From Allomyces macrogynus ATCC 38327 (taxonomy: Eukaryota > Blastocladiomycota > Blastocladiomycetes > Blastocladiales > Blastocladiaceae): DNA of 64,000 nucleotides. A program made the translations under genes and the position numbers. Below are positions 9,124 to 20,161 of the stretch, piece by piece. How positions within the stretch are numbered: position 1 is the first letter of the stretch; each line of letters starts with the position of its first letter. The notes beneath the pieces were generated by a model that saw only the letters and a program-made list of their open reading frames with translations, did no database searches and was not told where the DNA came from. Location of the stretch: the NCBI GenBank assembly GCA_000151295.1, contig GG745332.1, forward strand, positions 459,760 to 523,759, in the 5' to 3' direction.

Positions 9124-11967
9124 ATGACCCATGATCGCCCGAACGCCGTGGCTGTGGCAGCCTCCACGACCACCACCACCGCGTCGCTCACGCTACTGCA
9201 GTACGCTGTGCTCGATGACGACCGCGCACCATGTCGTGGGCCAGCAGTGCATGGCGGCAGGATGGCGGTCCGCGCGCGCTTGACGGGTTATTGTCACGAT
9301 CTGGACCTCGCTCGCGTGCCCTGGACGCTTGTCGTGCGTTATCCATCATCGCGCGCGCCGCACCTCGACCGTGTCATCGACGTGCGCGGTTCGCAGCCCG
9401 GGCCGGGACCCGGCTCCGAGCTCATGCTGCGAATTTCCTCGTCGTCCGCGACCTGGTTTGCCGAGGTGGTCGTGCCGCCGCGAACTGGCGAGAACACGAC
9501 TGTGGGCATCGAATGGACCGTCTCGCTCGCGTGCCCGTCATCCATCAATGATGCCACTTGGGCTGACCCGCTTGTCGCGGGCGTGCGGATCGGCGCCGAC
9601 CCGACGCTGTACAACGTGACACGACGTGCCCTTCGCCGCCGTGATCCCGCAACCGCCGCCGCTGACCGCGACGCAACTACGCGGCTACGCGCCATGGACG
9701 ATCTCGGCGAGCCCTCGTTTTGGATGTCGAACCTGACGATCCTGATCGGCGCCGGCGCTCTGTGCCTGGTCCTGATCGTGATAGTCCTGTGCATCTGCCG
9801 TCGCCGCCGCCGCGCGCTCAAATCGACGCCGGCCACGGATTCGTCTATTTCGCCAACCTCCACGACGTGCGCGACAGCATCAAATATGTTCGCGCAACCG
9901 CTCGGCGCACAAGGCGCACCACCGCCGCCGCGTCCTGTACGCGATATGGGCACCGCGCTCGACTCGCCGCGCGGTCCAGCCCCCCCGGGTGCCGAATACT
10001 TTGTCCCGCCGCCGGCCCCGGCTGCCGCTGCGGCGTACGGCCCGTCTCCCAACGGCGTGTCCCCACGGAACCCGTCCGGCCCGACCGTGCGGTTCGACAT
10101 GGCTGCGCAACAGCAGCAGCAACTTGACGCACCACCGCCGCCACGACGCAACCAGCGCGACTCGATGACGCAGACCGATGCGAGCCCCGCCGTCTTTGCA
10201 CGACGTGACGCATCCACATCCCCGGGCCCCGTGCGCGTGCCGGTCATGGGCGCGACCCCCGCGGCGTCTGCCGCTGCGGCCGCAGGTGCACCGGCACGCA
10301 CGACGTCATCGTCGATCCCGTCGATTCCGTCGTCGGCGCCGTCGGAACCCGCACCCGTGCGGCTCGTGGCCAAACCACCCAAAGTCCTGCTTAGGCGGCA
10401 GTCGCAACCGCCAAGTTCGCGGCTCGGGACGGGGAGTGATCCGTCGACGCCGCTCGCGACCGACGACGTGGAGCCGGACTTGTTTGAGAAGTTGACGATT
10501 TTGCTGCAGGAGCACGAGGATCAACGGCGGAGGCGGCAGGATGAGCCGGGGGAGCCGGCGCCGCATGTGGATTCGATGGCGACGGGGGTCGCCGTCGTGG
10601 GGACGGGGAACGCGGTCCCGCCGCCGCCGCGTGGCGCGTCGAGGGATGAAAAGACGGCTCCGGGGCCACCGCCGCGACGTGGCGCGTCGAGGGATGGGAA
10701 GACGGCGCCGCAACGGCCGTCGACGGCATCGGGTGGTGTGGTACCTGCACAGCCAGCTGGCACAGCAGCACCGGCTCCAATCGCTATGGGCGTGGCCCCA
10801 TTTCCTGCAGTACCCTCCGTTGCGGCACCAGCTGCCGCGGCACCAATTCCGGTTGCAACGGTCTCGCCGCCTGCTGCTTCCGTGACAACACCGGTCCCAG
10901 CGACGCAACCAGTCGGACGAGGAAGTGGGTCCTCTGCTGAAACGGCCAGCACGCCCGAGCAAGCGCCCAAGGTCGCCGCGCCTGCTGCTCTCCAGGGCGG
11001 GTCAGGGTCCACGCCGACGCGCTCAAGCGACGGCTCGGAGCACGACGCCGACGCGTCATCGATGCGCCCACCACCGACGCCCAAGCTCATCTACAGCCCG
11101 CGGCAGTCGGTTGTGTCGGTCCCACCATGGTCGCCCACGCACCGTTCCTTCCCGCGCAATTCCGGCTCGCACGTCATCCCACCACCACCACTCGACGGCC
11201 CCGTGCCCAACGTCTCTGCGCCCGCATCGCCCGCGGTCAACCGCTTTTTCCAGCACCCGCCGCCGCGGCCAACGACGCTGCAGCTTAACATCCCGTCGAT
11301 CTACGTGATCCCACCATCCACGTCAACGCCGTCCGTCGACTACCCGCCATACCACGACGACGACGAGGAAGTAGAGCGCATGTCTGAGGACAGCCGGCTG
11401 CACGACATGGAGCCGCGTATCAGGACCGGTGGGTACGACGACGACGATTATGACGAGGACGAGGACGACGACGAGTTTTTCAATTACGACCCAAGTATCG
11501 ACCCGTACACAGGCGAGCCGCACGACATGGCCGCGGCGGCGGGATACGCGATCCAGAAACCGCCGTCGCCCGAGCACCGCGACCGTTGGCGCCAGTTCCA
11601 GGCCGATCACGACGCCGACGCGTTCCAGCCGGCTGCAGCAGGCGCGATGCGTCATAATGCGGCCGCGGCGGCTGCGCCGATGCCGGAGTTTATGGACTCG
11701 GACCCGTCCACGGACAACGACTCGCCGGGACCGTTCTCGCACCTCGCCTCTGCGGCCGCCGCGGGCGTGCCCTCGGCCGTGCCCGCCGTCCCGCTCCCGC
11801 CCAAGGCCCCGGAACCGCACAGCCCCACGGTCGCGCGCGCGCCGTTCCCCGCGGCGGCACCGGCACCTGCCGCGCTGCACCATGTTGACGATGACGACGA
11901 TACCGCGACTGAATCGGACGAGGACGCGACCGAGCCCGACCACGACCCGCGTCCTGCCGCTACTACG
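9124..11967 (+). CDS. Single-pass membrane protein, 5' part (runs into gap)
   Basis: The frame starts at ATG 9124 and is open for 948 codons up to the gap. Residues ~1-200 form a beta-rich, Cys-containing domain without an obvious signal peptide, with WTLVVRYPSS and WFAEVVVPPRTGENTT. A clear transmembrane helix follows at about residues 203-222 (LTILIGAGALCLVLIVIVLC), then CRRRRR, a typical stop-transfer signal, so the N-terminal domain is probably outside and the rest cytosolic. The cytosolic part is long, Pro/Ala/Ser-rich and low-complexity, with acidic clusters (DDDDYDEDEDDDE). The coiled coil after the gap is on the same strand and is probably its C terminus, but the frame across the gap cannot be checked. 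A short upstream exon supplying a signal peptide is possible. Family unknown; the layout suggests a surface sensor or adhesion-type protein. Confidence 0.55.
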
Positions 11968-12486
11968 NNNNNNNNNNNNNNNNNNNNNNNNNNNNNNNNN
12001 NNNNNNNNNNNNNNNNNNNNNNNNNNNNNNNNNNNNNNNNNNNNNNNNNNNNNNNNNNNNNNNNNNNNNNNNNNNNNNNNNNNNNNNNNNNNNNNNNNNN
12101 NNNNNNNNNNNNNNNNNNNNNNNNNNNNNNNNNNNNNNNNNNNNNNNNNNNNNNNNNNNNNNNNNNNNNNNNNNNNNNNNNNNNNNNNNNNNNNNNNNNN
12201 NNNNNNNNNNNNNNNNNNNNNNNNNNNNNNNNNNNNNNNNNNNNNNNNNNNNNNNNNNNNNNNNNNNNNNNNNNNNNNNNNNNNNNNNNNNNNNNNNNNN
12301 NNNNNNNNNNNNNNNNNNNNNNNNNNNNNNNNNNNNNNNNNNNNNNNNNNNNNNNNNNNNNNNNNNNNNNNNNNNNNNNNNNNNNNNNNNNNNNNNNNNN
12401 NNNNNNNNNNNNNNNNNNNNNNNNNNNNNNNNNNNNNNNNNNNNNNNNNNNNNNNNNNNNNNNNNNNNNNNNNNNNNNNNNNNNNN
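11968..12486. other. Assembly gap (519 N)
   Basis: A run of N breaks the membrane-protein gene. Its right edge abuts a 15-base G run, which suggests assembly failed at difficult G-rich or repetitive coding sequence. Confidence 0.95.
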
Positions 12487-12487
12487 A

Positions 12488-12502
12488 GGGGGGGGGGGGG
12501 GG
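12488..12502 (+). repeat. G15 homopolymer at the gap edge
   Basis: Fifteen consecutive G directly after the gap. It makes the reading frame of the following ~60 bases unreliable and may be partly an assembly artefact. Confidence 0.8.
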
Positions 12503-13613
12503 AGCCGCCACCTCGGTTCTCCTGGAGCACGATTAAGACCTCCGCTTGCTGAGGGGGAGGAGGCTGAACGGCAGCCGGACCGAAGAGGAGGCGCGCCGCC
12601 GGCAGGCTGCCGAAGAGGAGGAGCAGCGGCGGATTCGGGCCGAGCAGGTGCGGCGCGCGGAAGAGGAGGAGCAGCGCCGGATTCATGCTGAACAAGCGCG
12701 CCGCGCGGAAGAGGATGCGCGGCGATTGCTCGAAGAGCAGCAACGACAGCGCGCGCAGGAGGTCGAGCGCGAACGGCTGCGGCTGGAGCAGCTCCGGCGC
12801 GAGGAGGCCGAGCGACGAAGGGTCGAGGAGGAGGAGCGGAGGCGCAAGCAGGAGGAAGAGGAGGAGCGGCGCTTGGAAGAGCAGCGCCGTTTGCTCGAGC
12901 AACAGAAGCTCGCTGAGCAGCGCCGTCGCGAGTCAGACGAGCGGCGACGACGTGAAGAGCAACAGCGGCTGTTGTTGGAGGAGGAGCGCAAGCAGCGGTT
13001 GCAAGAGGAGCTACGGCGGCAGCAGATGCTGCAAGAGGCGCGCCGCCGCCAGCAAGCCGCCGACCGCCGTCGTCAAGAAGCCGAGGCCGAAGCTGAGCGG
13101 CAACGACGTGCAGCCGAAGCCGAGGCCGAGCGCGTGCGACGGCTCGAGGACTTGCAGATGCGCGAGCAGGAGGAGCAGCGACGCGCCGAGGCTGAGCTCC
13201 TGCAGCAGCTCGAGGAGTTGCAGGCGCAGCTCGACTGGCAGCAGCCGGATCCGACGTTCAGCTCGGACCCGAACGTGTTCACGTACGTTTCACCGGCACA
13301 GCAGCCATTACCACCTGCCCCGCCCCAGTCGGCCCCTGTCGCAGCGGTGGTTGCTGCCGCGGCCCACACGCCCGCGCCGTACGTGACGAGCGTGTCGGCG
13401 CCCGCCATTGTCTCGCCTCGCCCGCGTCGCAGTTTACCCAATATTGCCGAACGCGTCGCGGCGTCGCAGCCGACTCCACCGGCAGCCGAGCCCGCACCCG
13501 TGCAGCGTGTGTACGTGCCGCGGTCGCAGTTTGTGAACCCGAATCGGACGCGCAAGCCGTCTGCGGGCTCGAACCGGTATTACCCACCCGGGGCCCCAGG
13601 GTCTCGGGCGTGA
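12503..13613 (+). CDS. Coiled-coil 3' part of the gapped membrane protein
   Basis: Downstream of the gap, a frame rich in Glu, Arg and Gln runs from about 12546 to a stop at 13613. About 220 residues are a highly charged single alpha helix or coiled coil (EEEEQRRIRAEQVRRAEEE type). It begins with two 16-residue repeats and ends in a Pro/Ala-rich tail with YVPRSQFVNPNRTRKPSAGS. No ATG opens it: the first codons follow an in-frame stop at about 12531. The frame upstream (EEAERQ) connects to RTEEEARRR if one C near 12575 is skipped. I therefore treat it as the C terminus of the gene beginning at 9124. An independent gene starting inside the gap is the alternative. Confidence 0.5.
12609..12704 (+). 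repeat. 48-bp tandem repeat in coiled coil (2 copies)
   Basis: Two consecutive 48-bp units (12609-12656 and 12657-12704) encode AEEEEQRRIxAEQxRR; a third partial unit follows. This array probably extends into the gap and explains the assembly break. Confidence 0.65.
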
Positions 13614-14194
13614 GAGATCCGTTTTCTTTTTTGGTTGATGTTTGATTGTTGTTGCGGGTCGGGTCGCGCTGCACTCGAACGTGGGTTGTTTGTCACTCTT
13701 TTTTTGTCCCCACCATCGCTTTACTTCCCTGGCGTGCATGTAGATTTTTGGGGCCTTTTGAAATGGATTCGGTGCTCCAGTTTTGAATCGCGAAGCTTTG
13801 TCGAAGATGGGCGCAACGACGCGCCCAGCACGTCTTAAGGTCTTGCAGCTGGTTCTGGTTGCAAAATCAATTCTAGCGCCGCCATTTGACCGCCCGGATA
13901 CGGCCTCATCAAAGCGAGGGAGAGCTTCTCCACCAGATCCGGTTTGCATGGATGTTCATATGGCTGGGTGTGTTCCTCGTGGAAGGTTGGAATGAAGGGC
14001 GAAGACGGCGCTTCACGTTTCACCATTTTGTTGACTCAACCGCACCCTGACTCAACCCATGTTGACTTTTCCCCAACCAACTTGGCTCAACTAGAGTCCA
14101 GACATGAGCAACGACAGTGCCGCCACACTTGCAGCATCGTTGCGAAATAAATACAGCACGGAGCCCGCTTCCTGACGCTACAAGTAAGCACATC
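13614..14194. other. intergenic, nothing recognised
   Basis: Less GC-rich spacer between the coiled-coil gene and small-family copy 3. An AATAAATA element near 14146-14153, about 45 bp before the ATG at 14195, could be a weak TATA box; no other feature stands out. Confidence 0.35.
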
Positions 14195-14576
14195 ATGAAC
14201 AACCAGAACAACCAGAACACTCCCGCCGAAAAGCAGCGCCAGCCGCAGCCGGCAACCAAGGTCGGTGGTGTACGACACAAGACGCCGCACCATCGTGCGG
14301 ACGACAAGTTCGTACTCTTTTCGCATTTTTTTTTTCCGATAAGCCAGTTCTCGAATGGGGTCTGATTTCGTTTTTCCTTGAAGCAGCGACACGACCGATC
14401 AGAAAACCAATGAACGGCACCGAGACCCGCATTCTCCCAAGCACGAGGACCCCAAGTCGCGCGCCAGCGCGCCGCCATCGTACGCTGCGACCCCTGCCGC
14501 GCAGCCGCGCTACACCAAGAGCGACGTAGGCCAGACGTACCCCCTGTTCCAACCCCGCCAGAAGACCACGAACTAG
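14195..14576 (+). CDS. Small hydrophilic protein, QPATKVGGVRHK family, copy 3
   Basis: Two-exon gene of about 100 residues on the opposite strand to copies 1 and 2. Exon 1 is 14195-14307; the intron 14308-14386 (79 nt, donor GTTCGT, T-rich tract, acceptor GCAG) splits an Asn codon in phase 2, exactly like copy 1; exon 2 is 14387-14576. The N terminus is Asn/Gln-rich, then PQPATKVGGVRHKTPHH; the C terminus carries DVGQTYPLFQPRQ. The middle segment has diverged from copies 1 and 2 and lacks QQQKTWD. An alternative acceptor 3 nt upstream would add one Ser without changing frame. Product soluble and probably disordered; function unknown. Confidence 0.75.
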
Positions 14577-15728
14577 GCCAAGGGCGGGTTCGGGTGCGCG
14601 TCGGAGCGAACGTTCACGCGGAAGCCAAGGAGATGTCGCGGGCCGTGCTGCCAATTGGCCAAACATGCGCCAGAGTGGCAGGTCGCGGTAATTTCTTGGC
14701 TCTTGCTGCAGTCGCACATTGTAAATGAATTGTAAATTTTGCACAACGATTTGTCGAATCTTCCTTTGAGGCACAGTCCACAGTCGGCGACCCCAGTCAG
14801 ATCTAACACGAAAATAATTGCGGGCAGTCGAATCCACTGAATCCGGTACGAAAGTATTAATGGACCAACGATTCAACGCTCTATTCCATGCTTTACACTG
14901 TAAGATGCGGCTCTACGCACGCTTGCTCCGTGGTAGTGCGCGTTCCTGTGCTGAGCTCACACTCACAGGCAAAAGTTTCCTCTCACGAAGGAAGCGAGCC
15001 CATGTAATGAATGCATCCTGCCAATCCAAGGCTGCGTCCACCTTATGTATCAATAGCAACAATTGATCGTATTATTCAAATGGGTGCCGCGAACACGAAT
15101 GGAAAACATCCAACAGTGGGCTCCTTGCTCAATTGGATGGTTTGCAGGACAAGATATGAAAGGAAAAGGATGAAGCGCCGCACCCGAGATTGGGATGTCG
15201 AGTCTACAATTGAACCGAAATCAATGAAGAAATGCTCGGCCCGAAATAAGAGCCACAACGACAATAGTCGTGAATACCATTGGCAACGATTGGAACTATT
15301 GTATTGACATTTTTCCACCCGGTTTCGCACAACGTTGCACCGCAGGTTCTTATATGGCGTGCAAATGGCAGCGCGCATACTGCGGGCGCGCACGTTGGGA
15401 TGAGGAATCATCGCTGTGCGCGTGAAGGCGTTTCGAGAATCAGTGGACAAGATTTGAAAATTGCTCTGTACCCGAAGAGAAATGTGACACGCACAAGGCC
15501 AACGTAACAACGCCCGCGGACTGAAACAGAGCGGCCAAAGCGGCAAAATGTAAGCACGAAAGTTCAACTTTTCAATTCTAAGACACATTGATGACAAGCC
15601 CTAACCAAGATAAATATGGAGCACCGAAAGCAAAAAACAAGATAGAGCGGCCAAGGGCTCGCACGGGAAATGAGGTATTGCAGTATCCACCACCACACGC
15701 TCTCACGCGCACAGCACGTCGACTCCGC
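14577..15728. other. AT-richer intergenic region, no gene supported
   Basis: About 1.1 kb of distinctly lower GC than the flanks. Frames on both strands up to 173 codons exist but have erratic composition and no motifs. It separates the 3' ends of small-family copy 3 and the zinc transporter. Confidence 0.4.
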
Positions 15729-17342
15729 TCAGACCGTGATGCTCTCGCCAAAGAGGGCAATGAGCAGCATGATCCCAACACCCATAAAAACGCCGAGCTG
15801 CTGCATGAGCATCGGTCCCCGATCCTTGCGCGCATCGACGAGCAAATGCGCATCCTCAGACGCGCCCGACTCGAGATCCTGCTTGGATGACGGCCCGGCG
15901 GGCGACGGCGACGTTGCGTGCGAGTCCAGTGCGTCGTTGCCGTACGTCATCTCGAAAAGCATCGGCACAAGGTTGCTCAAACTGATGTACAGGAACCCAC
16001 CCGCTGTGAACGCGAGAATCCACGACTGCGCGCCCGACGAGCTGGCCTCGAACACCAAGATCCCAATCGCCAGACCGACAAACGACGTCATGTTGCAGAG
16101 CACGTTGTAGACCGCGGCACGCCACCGGGGAATCCCCGAACTTAGCAGGACCGCATAATCGCCGAGCTCGTGCGGCAATTCGTGCAGCAGGACCGCAATC
16201 GCCGTCGACACGCCGAGTCGCCACGACGCCGCAAACGCGACACCAATCGCAAGACCGTCGAGCGTGTTGTGCACGGCATCGCCAAACAGAATCAGCCACG
16301 CGACCGGCAACACCTGGCTCGCATCGTACTCGGACTCCTTCATGTAGACGCCGTGCTTGGGCCGCTTGGCGGCCGCCGCGGGCGCAAGCGCCGCATCGCC
16401 CGACTTGGGCGACGGGATGGCTGCGGGTGCGGGCGCGCCGTGACTGTGCTCGTGCGCCCCGCGGCCAAACGAGTGCAGAATGTGCTCGACGAGGAAAAAC
16501 GCGTAGGCGCCAGCGACCACGACCAGCGACGTCCACACCGGCGACGGCGCGTTCGTCTCGGCCTCGTGCTCGTGCTCGTGCTCGTCGCCCTCACCGCCGT
16601 GGTCGTGCACGCCGAGCGATTCCGGAATCAGGTGCATGATTGCGTCGCCAAGGAGCGTGCCGACAGCGAGCCCGATGAGGAAGGTCATGGCAAGCTGGTT
16701 CGCGCGGCGGTGCTTGGACAGGTACGGGACGAGTGTGATGCCGAGCACGGCGAACCCGGAAACAATCAATTCGGCAATGATCGAGTACAGCCACACGAGA
16801 CCCGTGCTCAGCTTGTCGGCATCAGAGACGGCGTGAGAATCCTCGTCGTGGTCGGCGTGGTCGGCATGGTCGTGCGCCGCATGGTCGTGCTCAGCGTGGT
16901 CGTCCTTCTTCTCGCCCTCGTGCGCACCGTGCGCGTGCGCGCCCGTGCACGCCGACGAGGCCTTCATCGCGACCAAGCCCGGCGAAATCTTTTCGAGCCC
17001 GGCGCGGTTCACATACGATTCCTTGATCTCGTAGGCCTGCAGCAGCTGCGCTGGCGTCAGGCAGTCGTGCAGGTCCGTGGGCCACTTGTCGACTGTGACC
17101 GACTTGTTGACAATGTCGAGATGCTCATAGAGATGCAGCAGCCGGTCCGTGTTGATGACGGGCTCCGACACGCCCGTCACATTGCGCGCAAAGTGCTCAA
17201 ACAGCTCGTCCATGAACTCGCTCGGCGTCGGCGTATCCGCAGCGAACACGGCGGAGGGGCCCGATGCGAGGAAAATGACGAGGAGGGCGGCGAGCGCCGC
17301 GAGGGCGGTCGCGAGGAGGGGGGTGCGGCTCCTGCGGATCAT
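15729..17342 (-). CDS. ZIP family zinc transporter, LIV-1 subfamily
   Basis: Divalent-metal importer of the SLC39/ZIP family moving zinc (or a related ion) into the cytosol; 537 residues, single exon, ATG at 17342. Residues 1-35 form a signal peptide or anchor. An extracellular domain and a His/Asp-rich stretch (~134-175) precede the first core membrane helix (TGLVWLYSIIAELIVSGFAV, 180-199). A second His-rich loop (HDHGGEGDEHEHEHE) lies near 246-260 and a third near 297-301. The metal-path motifs are intact: HNTLDGLAIG at 358-367 and HELPHELGD at 387-395, the LIV-1 signature. At least seven hydrophobic segments are visible. The subfamily is found at the plasma membrane, ER and Golgi, and the sequence does not decide between them. 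A TATAAAG element sits about 240 bp upstream (17577-17583), far for a core promoter. Confidence 0.93.
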   Translation of the reverse strand: MIRRSRTPLLATALAALAALLVIFLASGPSAVFAADTPTPSEFMDELFEHFARNVTGVSEPVINTDRLLHLYEHLDIVNKSVTVDKWPTDLHDCLTPAQLLQAYEIKESYVNRAGLEKISPGLVAMKASSACTGAHAHGAHEGEKKDDHAEHDHAAHDHADHADHDEDSHAVSDADKLSTGLVWLYSIIAELIVSGFAVLGITLVPYLSKHRRANQLAMTFLIGLAVGTLLGDAIMHLIPESLGVHDHGGEGDEHEHEHEAETNAPSPVWTSLVVVAGAYAFFLVEHILHSFGRGAHEHSHGAPAPAAIPSPKSGDAALAPAAAAKRPKHGVYMKESEYDASQVLPVAWLILFGDAVHNTLDGLAIGVAFAASWRLGVSTAIAVLLHELPHELGDYAVLLSSGIPRWRAAVYNVLCNMTSFVGLAIGILVFEASSSGAQSWILAFTAGGFLYISLSNLVPMLFEMTYGNDALDSHATSPSPAGPSSKQDLESGASEDAHLLVDARKDRGPMLMQQLGVFMGVGIMLLIALFGESITV

Positions 17343-19266
17343 GGTAGATGGTTGAAGAAAGGGGTGCGAGCGCGCGGTTGCGAGGTGGTGGAGAGAGCGC
17401 GCGCAGGTCGAGGCGAGCGGATAATGCGGGGTCCAGGGCGTGGGTTGACCGGGTTGATGGTCGGGAGGGGACCGGGGGACTTGGTCAGCTGCTGACAGTG
17501 TCGTCGGTGATCACACGCAAACTGGAGCGATGGGTCGGTTGCTGGATGTCGGACAAGAAGCGCGGGCGTCGATCCACTTTATATCATCAGCATTTCGAGA
17601 AATCAGTTGGTCGGTCGGTTGGCCGGGCGGTTCGTTGGCCGGTTGGTCGGCTTAGTCGGCGCCATGTTGTCAGTGCATGCGGCCGAGCGTGCAGACCGCG
17701 AGGGCAGAGATGGGATGGGAGCGCGGGCAACCAGACTGACCGACTGCGCCGGTTGCACGGCGAGCCGATGCACGCTGGCAGCAGTGCATGGCGCGCTTGC
17801 GAGGGCGTCGTGCATGCAGGGTGCAAGCTGCGATCCATGGTGGAGAAGCAAGGGCTTTGCCAGCTTGTTTGCAAGCGCGAACCAGCAAGAGCGAAGCGCG
17901 TTTCAGCAGGGCCTCGCTCAAAACAAGAACCCAATGCCCTTGGACGTGTTTGCATCGTTTTCTCTTGCTTTTTTCGCCCTTGCCAAAGCGCATGCAAGGT
18001 CGCTAACGGAAAGAACCTGCCCTGGCGCAACTTCTCCACCCTCTTCGCCGATTTCTTTCTCACAAGCGACCACAAGTCCTCCCAAGCTGACGCGAATAGC
18101 TGCATGCATCTCGTCGACCGACGGTCAACGGATATGCGCGACGTGACATGGCGGCGCACAGTCGAGGCTGTTCTCAAACGTGTCCCTGATCGACGCTGAC
18201 TGGCTGGGCAACGTAGAGTGTCTTGTGCCGCGTGCATACGCGATCGGAACCAGTGGAGGATGCTTGTGCTTGCATGTTAACGATGTCGTGCACGGCGCGC
18301 GGATTTTTCCCCGTCCACCCAGCAAACACACGCCGGAGCGGCAAGTTGCGAGCCCGAATCTGCCCGCGTGCTCGTGGAAGGCGTGGAAGGCGTGGAGGTG
18401 GCAGGGAGGGGATATGTAAGGAAGGATGAGCACTTACCGAGAGCACGCGCACGCTGGTGACAGGGTAGCGCGCCGCCATCCGCGTGTGTAGACAAGCGAG
18501 GTTGTGGTGGGTAAGGGAGATGGACTTTGAATCGGTTGTTTCCAGCAGCCAGGGCGCTCTTGTGAATCGGGGAACGATAGTTGAATCGTACTGTCGAGGA
18601 CACGGACGCGTCACACCCTGAATTGAGCCGTAGCGAGGGACTTGCAGCTCGTTGGTCGCGTTGGTGAGACGCCCATATACATATTTACATCGTTGGGAAC
18701 CCGTTTGTGTCCTGCCTTTCTCACCCGCGCTCGACGAGACCAGCGACGCGTCGCTAACAAAATACACATGGATTCGTGATCATAGAACGAATGCGGATGG
18801 CGCAACACGAGCAAGCACCGCGACGGATGATGGGCAACGTCGCGGCGCGGTACGGTGTGCTAAATGGAATCAACGCATGAGCCAACTGCGCGCACGCGCG
18901 CCGCGCTCGGGGACGGGGAATCTCGACACGACAAGAGGAGAGGGTGTGTCGAGGTCTCGGGCCGCGGCGAAGCAGGTCCTTGAGACGCGCGGGCGAGCAA
19001 GTGGATGGACCGACGCGTGTGTGGGGTATTGAACGACGTGAACGCAAAACACAAGGCAAACGCAATGCACGACGCGACAGCGATCACGGGAACCGCGCGA
19101 GTAACTCGAGCACGTCGCGTCGGTGGTGCGACCGCGTCGGCGGCGCGGCGTACGCGTCCGAGGAAGGCGGCGGTGGAACAACGCGAGCCGGCGACGATGA
19201 GGACATGGTGGCAGACCCTCTGCGACAGATAACGCACAACGCGGGGGTCAGATCAGTCGCCACCGA
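17343..19266. other. long intergenic region, no gene supported
   Basis: About 1.9 kb upstream of the zinc transporter. Many overlapping frames exist but none has consistent coding character. A possible short gene lies just beyond it (19267-19650), and further small exons of it could fall within this stretch (a caccATG at about 19207, minus strand), but I could not assemble a convincing model. Confidence 0.35.
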
Positions 19267-19650
19267 TCATGCAAGCCGCGCGAAGCCAAACGCGCGCGCG
19301 TGGCGAGAGAGACGCGACAAAACGTACGCGAGACTGCCGGTGTTGTGTGACACTGCGGCACTTGGGCGCCGTTCCGCAGCCAGCGGCGCCGAGGCGACGC
19401 TGCGCGCAGCCAGGACGGTGGCCGGGTGCGCCGGGAACGCAGCGAGGGCCTTGGCGGCGGCCATGGTCATGTGCGCGTCGGTGACGCCTGTAGGAGGCCA
19501 CGGAAAGCGCGCGCTAGGCGCGGCCGTCCGCCAGAAGGGCACGGCGTGGCCGGCGGCGAGGAGCGTCGAGGCGGGCGATGCGACGGCAGCGGAAGTGGAG
19601 GGTGCGGCGGCCGGGGCCAGGACGTGGGCGGGCGAGCGAGAGACGGTCAT
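19267..19650 (-). other. possible small minus-strand gene
   Basis: A caccATG at 19650 opens a frame to a stop at 19267 with an Ala/Ser/Pro/Arg-rich N terminus resembling a mitochondrial presequence (MTVSRSPAHVLAPAA). A potential donor GTACGT, a CTGAC branch site and a GTCGCAG acceptor follow around 19310-19215 and would join it to another short exon. It lies head-to-head with TAF7, about 510 bp away. Neither product nor exon structure is certain. Confidence 0.25.
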
Positions 19651-20161
19651 GGTGCGATGGATGGATGGAGAGGCCGGTTGGCGGGCGGGCGTGAGCGAGA
19701 AGAGTGGAGTTGGGGAGCGTGACGGCGCGGTGGACAGCCGCGCGGGCGGGGTTGCAGCAAGCAGAGTGGAGAGAGAGCAGGTCGCGGTCGTTGAAGTCGT
19801 GGCCGGAGAGCGAGAGCGTCGACGGCGGCGAAGGGACCCACCGACCGCAATACGGCGTCGGACACCCAAAAAGGCGCAAGGAACAGTCGGCCGAACGCGG
19901 AACGGCACGCAAACGTGACCGCGTCGTGCGGTGGATCGACTCGTGCATTCCACGTGACTGTTTCCTCGAAATCGACAACACCGCGCCGGTGCCGTCCTAG
20001 ATCGCCGCCGACCCGCCCCCAATTTCCGGCCTCTTCGCCCCGCCGTCACCACGCGCGACTTGCCGCACTCGGCTCCTGGCACCCTCTCGCCGCGCTTCGC
20101 CTTTTCTGTGGCCTTGGTGGGCCCACCGATCGCACGCAACGCGACCACTACCACCGGCACC

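Noticed and set aside
15076..15597. 173-codon minus-strand ORF in the AT-richer spacer
   Set aside because: No motif, no consistent composition, and similar-length random frames occur nearby.
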